Source of the DNA: Chondrosia reniformis
Taxonomy: Eukaryota; Porifera; Demospongiae; Chondrillida; Chondrillidae
NCBI GenBank assembly: GCA_947172415.1
Contig: OX359197.1
Coordinates: 3,968,001 to 4,032,000, forward strand
Direction: 5' to 3'
Length of the DNA stretch: 64,000 bases
Part shown: in pieces, positions 23,650 to 33,854 of the stretch
Numbering within the stretch: the first letter of the stretch is position 1
Layout: every line of letters starts with the position of its first letter
Position numbers and translations under genes: made by a program
The notes under the pieces: generated by a model
Database searches by the model: none
The model's input: the letters and a program-made list of their open reading frames with translations, nothing else
Told to the model about the DNA's origin: nothing

Positions 23650-24350
23650 GGAAATTTGTTTAGCAATTTTAAGTCAATCTTAGTCCGGAAACTCCCTCAT
23701 TTACCTTTACATTTTAAATCTATTCTCATTTAAGCGACCGTATTAAAATGTTATCGCTTTAATGCACACATGTTTAAATACATATTCACATGGATAAGTA
23801 TCAGTATACAGAAAAAGCGAACACATAGCTTTTTTATTGTATTTGGGTACATACGAATGAATTTATACCTGCATGTGTATGTGTGCATTTCCATGCGTAC
23901 ATATATCCATGTATGTACATCCATTTATGTGTATCTGCCCATGCATTTAGTTAAAATTTAATTTTAGGCATATGTCACAATTTTCTACACTATACACAGT
24001 GCAAGTTGTAATCTTGCAAATGATAATCACAGTCCAACACTTTAGTCACACTGCTGCGCGCAGCTGTAGACTTAATTGAAATCCTCAACTTCTGCATGGA
24101 GGATAGAGAATTTTAAAGTAGAACACATGGCCTAGCAATTACCTTTTCACAACTCTGTTCGGACTAATAATTGATACTACTTAGGTATTATGCATGTTTA
24201 AATACAATCAAGTACTAGACAGTGCAAGTTACAAATTTATACACGGATGCAAGTGACTCCCAAGATAATCACCTAGAACCAGTTGTAAGTTCGTGAATTA
24301 GTGCTTTGGAAATGTACATTATTAATTGTTTTTATACGTAGATAATCGAT
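23650..24350. other. Intergenic; second copy of a dispersed repeat
   Basis: TATGTA-rich DNA with no credible gene. From about 24190 the sequence repeats the word series found at 22298 and 22200 (CATGTTTAAATACAATCAAG, GTGCAAGTTACAAATTTATA, CACGGATGC). Confidence 0.4.
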
Positions 24351-24353
24351 GGT

Positions 24354-24545
24354 ATGACAACTAAAGAGATAATGGATATTATCTATACTGAGGATCCAGG
24401 TTGGAATGAATCGCGGGATTTATCTCCAGAAGACGAGGAAAGAGCGGCTGTTATAAGATTCGAAATCAAAGCATGTTCTTTTTACGAAGACTTTCCATAT
24501 TATCCAGATGAGCCATTTTTATATGCTGACGATGATGGATATTGA
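24354..24545 (+). CDS. Small acidic ORF, 63 aa, unknown
   Basis: ATG-initiated frame with a stop at 24543-24545. The predicted protein is acidic and aromatic (MDIIYTEDPGWNESRDLSPE, then FYEDFPYYPDEPFLYADDDG) and lacks a signal peptide, membrane segment or known motif. A TACGTAG acceptor-like site lies 12 bp upstream, so it could be a last exon. Biased composition in a non-repetitive stretch gives modest support for coding. Confidence 0.3.
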   Translation: MTTKEIMDIIYTEDPGWNESRDLSPEDEERAAVIRFEIKACSFYEDFPYYPDEPFLYADDDGY

Positions 24546-24569
24546 TAATGTAAAATTTATTGCAGCCGA

Positions 24570-24720
24570 TTTCGTAATGTAGCCTTACGGGCGGCCATTT
24601 TTTGGTATAAGATACACAGTGGAACCCTTCTAATCAGGACACTTTGAGGCATTCCGAAACTGTCCTTATTATAGCGATGTCCACTTTTAGGGGTTTTAGT
24701 ATGGAGAGCCTAAGGCTCAT
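24570..24720. repeat. Pogo/Tc1-like terminal remnant
   Basis: CAGTGGAACCCTTCTAATCAGGACACTTTG-type sequence (from about 24619) resembles the ends of pogo/Tigger-like elements. It is followed by a partly complementary stretch (TGTCCTTATTATAGCGATGTCC). Only one end is visible. Confidence 0.35.
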
Positions 24721-24879
24721 TTATATATGTCGTATATATATATGTATAGACAGCTATACACCTTAAGTATGTACATTCACGCACTATGCACTATGTAGTG
24801 TGAATATGATTAAATTAATAATAAATATTACAATAATAGTAAAAGAAATTGTTTGAGAATCTATATATTAGGAATGGTT

Positions 24880-25104
24880 TTAAAGGATGGTAGCGTCGTC
24901 TTCAGTGATTTCCATAGGATGTAAGGGTACTTCCGCAGGGTGCTCGTGCTCCTGTTCGTGATGGGAATGTGGGAGTATTTCAGCAGGGTGCTCCTGCTCC
25001 TGGTTGGTTTTTGGATGGGAAGGTGGAGCCCAGTGAACAAATACACAATTTGGACGGTTGCAGTTTGGAAAGTTATAGCATAGTTTGAAAGGCTTCCTCT
25101 TATC
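24880..25104 (-). CDS. CCCH zinc-finger C-terminal exon
   Basis: Reading from 25104 to the stop at 24880-24882 gives about 74 codons: KPFKLCYNFPNCNRPNCVFVH, a C-x5-C-x4-C-x3-H finger of the ZC3H14/Nab2 type that binds poly(A) or other RNA, then a low-complexity HPAE/HEQEHEHPAE segment repeated twice, and a terminal MEITEDDATIL. No start codon is present. The frame runs straight up to the edge of the hairpin element at 25105, so the element either cut the gene or lies at an exon edge; the preceding exons were not found. A host origin is likely. Confidence 0.5.
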   Translation of the reverse strand, partial: DKRKPFKLCYNFPNCNRPNCVFVHWAPPSHPKTNQEQEHPAEILPHSHHEQEHEHPAEVPLHPMEITEDDATIL

Positions 25105-25880
25105 AGAGAGTACGGTAGTACTCTCTATGTAGGGATGGTACTGGTTGTTTCGTTTTCCCCATACATTGGTATAGGAGCGAAATTCCGAATTAGGCTGAAA
25201 ATCGCCGAAACGAGACTATGTAGAGTTAAATATAGAACAGCCATGCTATAAATTGGCCTTGAAGGCAAGCGACCGTGTATCGTTGGCAAGTGAACGAACT
25301 TTGAAATCTCCCATTTTCGTTTTCTTCTTCTTCATCTTCTTCATCTTCTTCTTCATCTTCTTCTTCATCTTCTTCGCCCGCTGTAACTAAAAAACGAAAT
25401 AAGCCTGCGGACTACTTCTTAAGCGAAAATACTCTAAATTTTCCGAGCTGTATTCTTTTGTAGAAGCGAGAGCGATAACGCTATTATTGAGTATGACAGT
25501 TTTCATGGCCCCAGAGTCAAGACCTCAATAAATTCGCCATTTTAATGACGTCATAATCAGTCGAACATTGCGAAACCAAAGTGGTTTAAAATACAACGAA
25601 TTCCTAGCTTATGCTCCATAAAAAGTACAGAAACTAGAGAACAATAAAAATTTTCTACAAAAATAGTGAAGATGTAGGGATGGCACAAAAAGCAGAGAAA
25701 CAAGAAAGGGATGTTACACAGTGAAGCATTAGCTATGCCTGAATCCTACAAGCAAGGGTGTTGTATGATTCATGCATATATAGCTAATGCTTCACTGTGT
25801 AACATCCCTTTCTTGTTTCTCTGCTTTTTGTGCCATCCCTACATCTTCACTATTTTTGTAGAAAATTTTTATTGTTCTCT
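25105..25880. mobile_element. Hairpin (foldback) element, copy 1
   Basis: Same organisation as 62819-63580: a left tip with the AGAGAGTAC...GTACTCTCT palindrome and GTAGGGATGGTAC, a TTC/ATC microsatellite (25320-25375), GCCATTTT next to TGACGTCA (25536-25553), and at the right end a 101-bp perfect inverted repeat. No protein is encoded; the Lys/Met-rich frame across the microsatellite is an artefact. The left tip abuts the CCCH exon. Confidence 0.85.
25636..25880. repeat. 101-bp perfect inverted repeat (hairpin), copy 1
   Basis: Left arm 25636-25736 and right arm 25780-25880 are exact complements over 101 bp, with a 43-nt loop. Key words are GAAGATGTAGGGATGGCAC and AGAAAGGGATGTTACACAG. If transcribed it would give a very stable hairpin that could enter small-RNA pathways. 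The second copy at 63336-63580 has the same arm and loop lengths. Confidence 0.95.
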
Positions 25881-26652
25881 TTGAGTAAGAACTGCTTTGG
25901 CAAATTAAGAAATGGGCAACTCCTATGATGACTCTTCGTTTGATAGAAGCAAAGCTTTTTCAGTGACTTCGTTTTCTTTGGGGGCGGTCTTGAGATGAAT
26001 CCTGGACTGCCTTTTCTTGATGGTTGCGTCGCTGTGAATATGACGATATGACCTCCTTTGTTCACAACAAATGAAGCATTTGAGAAATCCATTTTCAGGT
26101 AAGTCAATTATTATCCTTGATAGACTAAAGATATACTTTATGTGTAAACATATATACCCTGTATCTAAAGGTGCAGCAATTAGTATATAGGAGTTGTTGA
26201 TTAATACATAATTTACAGATTGCTTGATATTAGTGTGAAGATGATGCTATGAATAAGTATGGTACAATTAATAATTATAGTAGATTAGCGCAAATGCGGA
26301 AAAACGAATGGCAAGACCTCGAATCGCTACGCAACGATACCGAAAATAACGGCCATTTTAATCGGAACGGCGGACATTTTAAAACCGGAACGTGGTCAGC
26401 TCCCATGCGGTATATAAAGCAGCTGTTGGCTAGGCTAGCTATAGATTGCCGAGTAATTGCTTGTAGTAGTTAAATTTGTGAATGACTCTGAAGGTGAGTT
26501 ATTGAACATTTTTTCTAGTTTATTGTTCCAAAAAAGGATAAAATGTTTACTTGAGTGTTTTTTAGTTCCAGTAGCATTTTGCAAAACGATGAGTTTGAAG
26601 AGTTTATGTCTAACAGCTATGAAGTGAGAAATACTTAACCTAATTTGTATTC
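25881..26652. other. Intergenic with degenerate NPG motif and donor site
   Basis: On the + strand 25964-26037 encodes FFGGGLEMNPGLP, like the degenerate 2A-type GDVExNPGP leader seen at the N-terminus of some LINE proteins. A GTAAGT donor follows at about 26099. The 26249-26473 frame overlaps a TATAAAG and a GGCCATTTT site and may be promoter-like rather than coding. The Merlin element begins at 26661. Confidence 0.3.
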
Positions 26653-26660
26653 AAGTAACC

Positions 26661-28501
26661 GGATCATATAGAAAGAACGGACAGAAGGTGTTACGCAATC
26701 GATGACGTCATCATTCGTTACCTCTTCGCATGACGATGCACTTCCGATAGTCGGTGGGCGTGTCCCGTCAAAATGGCCGACGGGCGAATACGGAACACTT
26801 CTCGGCTCTTGACGAAAGGACAAGTCCCAAGTACGTCGGAGTTTTCAACGGTATTATTCTATGTATTGTCTCCCTCCTGTGTGTATTAAAGTAATTTGTT
26901 AATTGTCAAGATTGCCAGGATGGTTTAAAGATTTTTTAAGTACAGTATAAATGTATAGTAGATATTTGAAAGGATATATAAAACTGTAGAAGCTGAAAAA
27001 AACATGGAAATCTCAAAGTGGTAAAAATTAAAATCGAAACTGAAGGCCGAAGTGTGAAGACCTTTAGACAGGATAGTATTCAGCAATATGAACAATGATG
27101 TTTTCAAAGGCATCGCTGGCTGTCTTCCCAAAGCGCTCCCGCCATAAGTATGATGGCAATTGAGGAGCATGGCAACCTTTCATTCTTTTAAATTTTCTCT
27201 TTACCTGAGACCAGTAAGATTCCACGTGTTGGGTGTGGACCCCTGTAGTTGGTTCTACAAAATGCAGTGAATGGTTCACTGTTAAATGGGATGCCACATT
27301 ACGTAAAGAACTGACATTGCTATAGGCACTCCACTGGTCAGAGTACACAGTGGACCCAGGGTTAACATGTGACTGTATAATGGGTAGCAAAGTCTGAGCC
27401 CTTCTGTCAGGAACTATTTCCATGTATCCTAGTGCAGGTTGGGTTGAGGTGTCTACCATGCCATAAACCCAAACTTCTCTACTGGTAGCCCTACCCCTAT
27501 GATGTTTTGGCTTATGCCGAAATAAGCTCTCGTCTATCTGCACAATTTTATTGGGGCCTCCAAGTTGTATGTTGGTATTTACTAGCTTTCTACTGCAAAT
27601 ATCTCTCAGCCATCCATAAACATCAATGGCTGCATCCATGGAAACCTCAGCGTCTATTTTGGCTTGGGATACAGGGTCTTGACGAGCCCAAAAGAACATC
27701 AGCAGAAGCCACTTTTGTAGAGTTAACCTGGATTTTTCAAAAAAACTGTCTTTTCTTATAGTGGATGTTTTTCTACAATTGGGGCAACGCCACCTATGAC
27801 CATCAGAGATGTCACTCCGATCTTCCCAGGCCATATAAACAGTGTTAGGAGCTGCTTGATTGGTGTTGCAACTTGGACATTCCATTTGATTTTTAAGGAG
27901 ATCCTTCCCTGAAATTATGATTGTGTATGCAGTTTAAAATATTATCTTTCTTTTATTTATGCTATTAAACTCACTTTTCATGTAGGTAATAATCCCATCT
28001 GTACCTCCAAAGATAGTAGGGCCGAAGCTTAACAGTGTTGTCATCTTAAAGGTAACGGAATAAAGATTCACAAGAAAGCGCCAAAAATGGTCCAGAAACC
28101 CGCCAATTACCGATAGAATTGATTAGCTTTTAATTAGATGTTAGTTAATTAAAATAAATGAAGTAAATTATATGCGTAGGAACGTTCGTCTAACAATTAC
28201 TCGATAATGATTAGTAGATAACGATTAATCGATAATAATTAATCGATAATGATTAACAAAGTTACAAGTTAAACATTATTAAAACATAAGTAGCTTGTTC
28301 ATATTTCTGTTAACATTTTACGGCCAGAAGTGTTCTGTATTCGGCCGTAAGACCATTGTAGAAGTGTTCCGTATTCGTCCGTCGGCCATTTTGACGGGAC
28401 ACGCCCACCGACTATCGGAAGTGCATCGTCATGCGAAGAGGTAACGAATGATGACGTCATCGATTGCGTAACACCCTTTGTCCGTTCTTTCTATATGATC
28501 C
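26661..28501. mobile_element. Complete Merlin DNA transposon, 1841 bp
   Basis: Terminal inverted repeats of about 143 bp (26661-26803 and 28359-28501) differ at only about three positions and start GGATCATATAG. The 8-bp duplication AAGTAACC flanks both sides (26653-26660 and 28502-28509), as expected for Merlin (8-9 bp). The single internal gene is an open IS1595-type transposase on the minus strand. Each inverted repeat contains TGACGTCA (26703-26710, 28452-28459) and GCCATTTT (26770-26777 as complement, 28385-28392). Near-identical ends and an intact ORF imply a young, possibly mobile element. Confidence 0.93.
27064..27885 (-). CDS. Merlin transposase (IS1595/ISXO2-like DDE)
   Basis: Intact 273-aa protein from ATG 27885. 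An N-terminal zinc ribbon (C3-x2-C6 and C34-x2-C37, WRCPNCRK) precedes the FFEKSRLTLQKWLLLMFFW helix. The ISXO2-type catalytic core has D118 (VQIDES), D183 (YSDQW) and E222 (HVESYWSQVKRKF), the full DDE triad, plus the WVYGMVD strand. The length fits Merlin enzymes. It cuts and pastes the element by acting on its inverted repeats in the nucleus. It is the only gene in the element, about 620 bp from the right tip, with no frameshift or internal stop. An upstream intron in the 5' leader cannot be excluded. This is the best-preserved transposase in the window. Confidence 0.95.
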   Translation of the reverse strand: MECPSCNTNQAAPNTVYMAWEDRSDISDGHRWRCPNCRKTSTIRKDSFFEKSRLTLQKWLLLMFFWARQDPVSQAKIDAEVSMDAAIDVYGWLRDICSRKLVNTNIQLGGPNKIVQIDESLFRHKPKHHRGRATSREVWVYGMVDTSTQPALGYMEIVPDRRAQTLLPIIQSHVNPGSTVYSDQWSAYSNVSSLRNVASHLTVNHSLHFVEPTTGVHTQHVESYWSQVKRKFKRMKGCHAPQLPSYLWRERFGKTASDAFENIIVHIAEYYPV

Positions 28502-28509
28502 AAGTAACC

Positions 28510-29185
28510 TTGTTGGCACATGTCATTGTGTTTGCACTGTTCTACTTTACTGTAGTTGTGGGAATTGAAGTATCTTTGAAGTTACGGTGTCCCTTTGGCA
28601 AAATTAGAATGGTTAGTCCTATAACACGTTCCATCTAGCAAGAAAAGGTATATTAAGGGGGCACTTTGCAATTATATGTAGTAGAAATATAGAGTGTTTC
28701 ATGGTAGGAACCAGCCTGTTGTTATGGGCTACTGGGCTGGTGTATAAATTCTTATCACACAAAAACGATATCGTGTTTGTATAGATCTGAAAGGATAAGA
28801 GGTAATTGTTGTGATGATTAGATGAAGAAAATATTTTGTATATTAAGGAACAGTTCTTCCAGCTAAGATTAAAATGTTTTGACTTGTAGGTGAATCAATC
28901 AATTAGAATGTGATGAGTACTCAAAATATTTTCTTTGTATAGGTGCGTAAGGATTATGTCAGTGTATGTGCACTGTGCTATTTTACCATAGTTGTGAGAC
29001 TTGAAGTGCCTCTGAAGTGATGGTGTCCCCTAGACAAAATTACCATGGTTATTCCTAAAGTACGTATGTATGTTTTAGCAAGAAAATGTGTATTTAGGTG
29101 GCACTTTGTAATTATTTTATAAAACATAAGCATGTTTGGTCTTCTGGGCTGGTATACAAATATCTAACACACAAAATGATGTTTT
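28510..29185. repeat. Diverged ~440-bp tandem duplication
   Basis: 28510-28790 and 28945-29195 share ordered words: GTTGTG(G/A)GA, GAAGT with GGTGTCCC, CAAAATTA, AGCAAGAAAA, GGCACTTTG and TCTTATCACACAAAA or TCTAACACACAAAA. A weaker third copy starts near 29260 (GTGTCCATAATG, GGCACC). Merlin inserted at the left border of the first copy. No coding. Confidence 0.6.
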
Positions 29186-30869
29186 GTTTGTATTAGGTGT
29201 TTGTTGCATTTTCCCCTGTACATGCACTGTGTGTAGCTACCAAAGATTATATAAGTCAGTTTAAGTCCAATGTTGTTCTAAGTATCTGGTGTCCATAATG
29301 ATGGCACCCCTTGAAGAAGAGATTACTTTTTAGAGTTCATTAGGTAGCACCCTTTGAACGGATATATATGTATTAGGTATACCATGGCGCTGAGGTGTAT
29401 ATGGGTGTTATATGTACGAGTCACGAAAGGCTATGAGGCGAGTACGTATAAAATCCATATACATCGAAGCACCCTTGTATGAGTGATATTTACTCCGTCG
29501 CTTTTTATTGTTATTTTGGTGGGACTTTCAGGATGGCTCTGCTAATGTCTGGTTGTTTTTGCTTGATTGCTGACTACTTTAGAGAATGCTCTTGCCCTGA
29601 CTACTCCAACTGTCCTAAATGTAAGGAGAATTGTCTACCCCCAAGAAGAAATGTCTTAGTTTACCATATTTGGGCAGGGATATAACAGAATTTAAGAAGC
29701 TGATATAGTATATAGCTTTTTTAATCCTGTTATATGACGGTTATGAAATTTAAACACAGGTGGTTGCCCCGGTAATGGAGTATATATATATATTTATTTA
29801 TTTAGATTAACTTTGTATATTATAACTTGCACTGTATATATAATATTTTTGGGAGAGCACTTTAATTGCAATAATTGGTGTCATTCAGGGTGTACCAAAT
29901 TGACTAGTGTGTAAATAGCTATGTAGAAGGAAAGATTTCTTGTGATGGCTCTTTGCACTTCTCTGTCTGTAATATATTCCCTAGCCACATACGAAATCTT
30001 TTTCTGAAATATGCAGTGTTTGTGACTACAAGGTCGATGAACTTCTAAGTTCTTTGCAAGGTATAACAACAACACTGTGAAAATGCAGTTATCCTTCATA
30101 CAGGCAAGCAAAATGGACACACATGAAATTGGTTTTTGACTTTGATAAGCTTTATTGTATTGTGGCATGTTGATTGCAGCTATAGAGTTCAAGAAAGATA
30201 AGAATAATGTAAGGATAATGTTGAAGTATCATTACCCTGACCTTAAGTTGCGTAGTATATATAGGTACATAGTACCTTTAAATATTATAGTTGAAGTATT
30301 CTTGAGAGCATTTCAGCAAAAGGTCTTTTATTTTTGAAGAGTGTGTGTCTGGATGTGGTCTAGGAAGGAAATAAAACATGTGTTAACATGGAGACAAGAC
30401 TAAATGAATGTGCAATAAATTGGAGAAATTGTATTGTTTCCACTGTAAGACAGTTATTTGATTTTCTAGAGGAACTATGTACTACTTCTCTTCGTCTCGA
30501 GTGTTCAGATTCTCCTTCCATGAATGGCTAAAAAGTAGAAAGATATCAAAAATGGCTGATTCAGAAACCTAAGGAATACTGAATTTGATATGTCATATTC
30601 AGTATTTATGTAAAAAGATATGGTACTTTCTTACCTTGCATGCAGTATAGTACTCTGATGGCACATTTTATTTGCAGCTTCCAATATGAGTCACACAGTT
30701 TTGATATTCCTCACATATGTCCTTAAGGGTCTTAAGTGTATAAATGCAATGTTTACTAAAAGTGCAAACATTGGTGAATATGTAATACTTACTTGAAACA
30801 CTTGATTTTCCTCAATAGAGAGGCTGATTTAACTATAAGTAGTAGTAGTATAATAAAGGTTTCTGTTGT
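29186..30869. other. Intergenic, no supported gene
   Basis: Mixed AT-rich sequence. A cysteine-bearing ATG frame at 29479-29685 (CSCPDYSNCPKC) and overlapping frames at 29881-30337 have no family match or splice context I can support. A TATTATAACTTGCACTGTATATA word at about 29816 is one of a dispersed set. Confidence 0.35.
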
Positions 30870-31109
30870 AGCTGCCCCACAATAGGCCCTCACAGTATAC
30901 CACCAGTTTAGTTGCCCACAATAGGCACTCACAGTATACCACCGGTTTAGTTACCCCACAATAGGCACTCACAGTATACCACCGGTTTAGCTGCCCCACA
31001 ATAGGCACTCACAGAATACCACCGGTTTAGCTGCCCCACAATAGGCACTCACAGAATACCACCGGTTTAGCTGCCCCACAATAGGCACTCACAGTATACC
31101 ACCGGTTTA
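30870..31109. repeat. 40-bp minisatellite, six units
   Basis: Six near-identical tandem units (about 40 bp; one lacks a base) reading AGCTGCCCCACAATAGGCAC then TCACAG(A/T)ATACCACCGGTTT. The unit is non-coding and lies just past the end of the OTU frame, that is on the 3' side of the Helentron, where tandem repeats are common in this class. There are no spacers, so it is not CRISPR. Confidence 0.93.
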
Positions 31110-31199
31110 GCTTTTAGGAACAATTACTCTATTTGAGCAATCACAATTTCTGTGGCAATTGCTCTGTTTGAGCTACCACAGTTTAATGTACATATGCAT

Positions 31200-31835
31200 T
31201 TATGGCATTTGAATAAAGAGAACATTATCAAAATGATTCACTGCAGTATTCATGTATAGATATAGGTAGTTGTTTTCAGATCGTGGCATTGATCCTTGTA
31301 GTTGGGCAATAGGTGGATGTGGTATCCACTTTCTTTCTAATCCAAATGTAGTGAACAGCATTATGTCTATTTGTAAAAGGGTAGCCAAATACCTTAGCTC
31401 AATATCTGACATCCGCGTATGTAATCTATTCATTTTGGTTATATGAATATAACTGTCAATGTTAGGACAGGTTGCAGAAGTAATTATAGGATGTGTTGTT
31501 CTGTTTACATTAAAATCATACATGTATTGCACTATGGCAGCTCTAATAGCGGGATGGTTGGATTCTGTACCTGTTTGTTGTTTAGCAATGGCTCTAAAAC
31601 CACAATTTCCATCCCCTAAAACTCCATCTTGGATGTGAGGAGAGATTTCAGAGCATGCCATTGAGTTTTTACAATCGGAATTTGATAATTTATCTATAAT
31701 TAGAATGGGTGTGTAATTTTGTAGGCAAGCAATAGCTTTCCTTTTCCATTTCACAGAAGGTGGTGGTTTTAGAGTATAATGGACAGTCCTTGTTGTTGTT
31801 ATAACAATGTCTTCCTGTTCACATACTCTTTTAGG
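31200..31835 (-). pseudogene. Helentron OTU cysteine-protease domain
   Basis: The 184-codon frame ends at 31200 and continues upstream to about 31835 (CEQEDIVITTTRTVHYTLK). It carries the OTU active-site block GVLGDGNCGFRAIA (D48, C51) and a late NHFDNVLF histidine near residue 174, the Asp-Cys-His arrangement of OTU deubiquitinase-like proteases. OTU domains are a mark of Helentron-type (Helitron2) proteins. It follows the helicase on the same strand and is separated from it by a frameshift near 31835. The domain itself is open from start to stop. Confidence 0.85.
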
Positions 31836-33754
31836 TGAGAAATTTTTCTTTCCAGAACCTTTTTAGTTCTAGCAGTTTGTTTTGTAGTGGATCTTTTTTC
31901 AGGCTCTCTTTTATCCTGAGATAAGTCAGATGAGGATGACTGAGGCACATCATTGGTAATGCATATTGTTTCTGGAAACATATCCTCATTCATTTCAATT
32001 GGTGATGTATTCTCATATTTATCTGTTTTGATTGGGTATTTGATTTCTTTCGTAAGTGGTAGGTGTGATGGCCTAATGGCATCAGACATATCACACCACT
32101 GCAGTAATCATTTGTAAAAATGACCTATATGTATTGCTGAAGGTCTGTATTTCCATATAGTGAGGTCTTTTATATTTCGTACTCTACTAAGGGCCACATA
32201 AGCCTGGCCACTTGCAAAGAAATTTTCATTTAATAAGACTATAGCTTTTTTAACAGTCATTCCCTGGACACGATGTACTGTAACAGCATATCCAGGTATA
32301 ATTGGAAATTGCCTTCGCACAATGTAGTAGGAACTTCCTCCTACTTGAATAATTTGTTTGAAACGTGGTAAGGCTAAGCATTCCTTTGGGTTTTCAATTT
32401 GGCACAGAACAATACAGTTAGTATTTAATGAAACAATTTGAGCTATTGTGCCATTAACCCAACCATGGTCTACATTTATGTTTCGTCTTACCACAACCCT
32501 TACACCCACTTTTAAGCGTAGTTGATCTGGCAATTTATCAGACAGTTTTTCTATTCTTTTTTTATCTTGTACTCTTAGAGACATGCCATTGTGGTCTGTG
32601 TCTATAGAATTGTAAAGCCTGCCTTCCCCATCTAACATTTCCAAGCACGATTCATTGTAATGATTACATTCTTGTCTTTTTGAACATATAACGATTGTAG
32701 CTTTTAGATCTACTTTCCCTAAATCTTCCTGCTCCCATTTGGAGTGCAAAATCTTATGAACTTCTGCATCATGTATGTCAAGCCTGACTTTATCAAGGAG
32801 ACATTGCAGGTCAGGGTCTTTGGCTCTAACTACTTCTCTTAACAGTAGCATGTTAAAAGTCATCCATAAGTCAGTGCCAAATATGTCCTTGTTGGACACA
32901 GCTGGCAACTGAGCAGGATCACCAAGTAGAATGACATGTCTACTTCCCCAAGGATGTTTAGAACTACCTTTTTTTGCGTAACGTCTGCAGAGTCCTTCAA
33001 TTGTTAAAAATAATGTTGCATCAATCATAGAAAATTCATCTATTATGATTACATCCGTCTTTCTCAAAGAGGTTGTCTGAGCTGTACCATGCTCTAGACC
33101 ACATTTCAGATCAATATCGAGTTTAAAGAACTGATGCAGTGTAACTCCTCCTATTAGGTGTGCAGCAACACCACTAGGAGCAAGTTTACTCACAACTAAG
33201 CCGTTGTTCCTGCCATGGGCTACAATGGCATTAAGGACAAATGATTTACCTGTACCTGCAGGACCAACTATTGCTGCAGGAATTTTTTTACCCCTTTCAA
33301 TTTTTTCAGTGACCCATTCAAAAGCACGTTTTTGTGAGGGTGTGTATTTGTCTTTGTATCTTTGCAGGTTTGCATTGGTATATGGTAGCAAAGTACCATA
33401 ATCATTGCTGACATCTCCCAACAAGGTGTCTGTGACTTCAGCTTCCTCTTCATTTGTTTCGGCACCAAGTGGGATATCGGCCATAAAAACATCACCTTCA
33501 TTAGCAGAAATGAACTTGTTATCTACAAAGAGTTGAACTAGTGTTTTCAACTCTTCATATTTGAATCCTTTGGATACAACTGTGTGGAGACAGTTTAGTG
33601 CATCGCCTTCCTTTTCACAAAGACCTTTTTCCACACATAGCTGCATCCATGATTGTGGAGGCTGACTAGTTATAATATCCTCCTCGGTTAAGGGAATATT
33701 CAAGAGATATTTCTGCTCATAGAATTGCTCCTGTGTCTCATCAGCAGGAGCCAA
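31799..33754 (-). pseudogene. Helentron PIF1-type helicase domain
   Basis: A 548-codon frame (33754-32108) with all superfamily 1 motifs: Walker A GPAGTGKS (164-171), Walker B IIIDEFSM (236-243), GDPAQLPAV (278-286), VHRVQGMTV and QAYVALSRVRN near the end. After a TGA at 32108-32110 the same frame continues to 31799 (CDMSDAIRPSHLPL, then a Ser/Lys-rich linker), so the stop is a point nonsense mutation. It unwinds DNA for rolling-circle transposition when fused to the Rep domain. Frameshifts near 33760 and 33850 separate it from Rep; between them a conserved GTILVDKRRKYWRRRAK frame can be read. Confidence 0.93.
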
Positions 33755-33854
33755 AAATGAAATCTAGTAATTACTACTTTAGCTCTCCTTCTCCAGTATT
33801 TCCTTCGTTTGTCCACTAAGATAGTGCCAGCTGGATACTGAGCAAGTGATTTTA

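Noticed and set aside
29479..29685. Small cysteine-rich protein
   Set aside because: A real ATG and a CxC-type pattern, but no signal peptide, homology or splice context; AT-driven frames are common nearby.
30870..31109. CRISPR-like array
   Set aside because: Units are contiguous 40-bp tandem copies with no unique spacers, in a eukaryotic transposon context.
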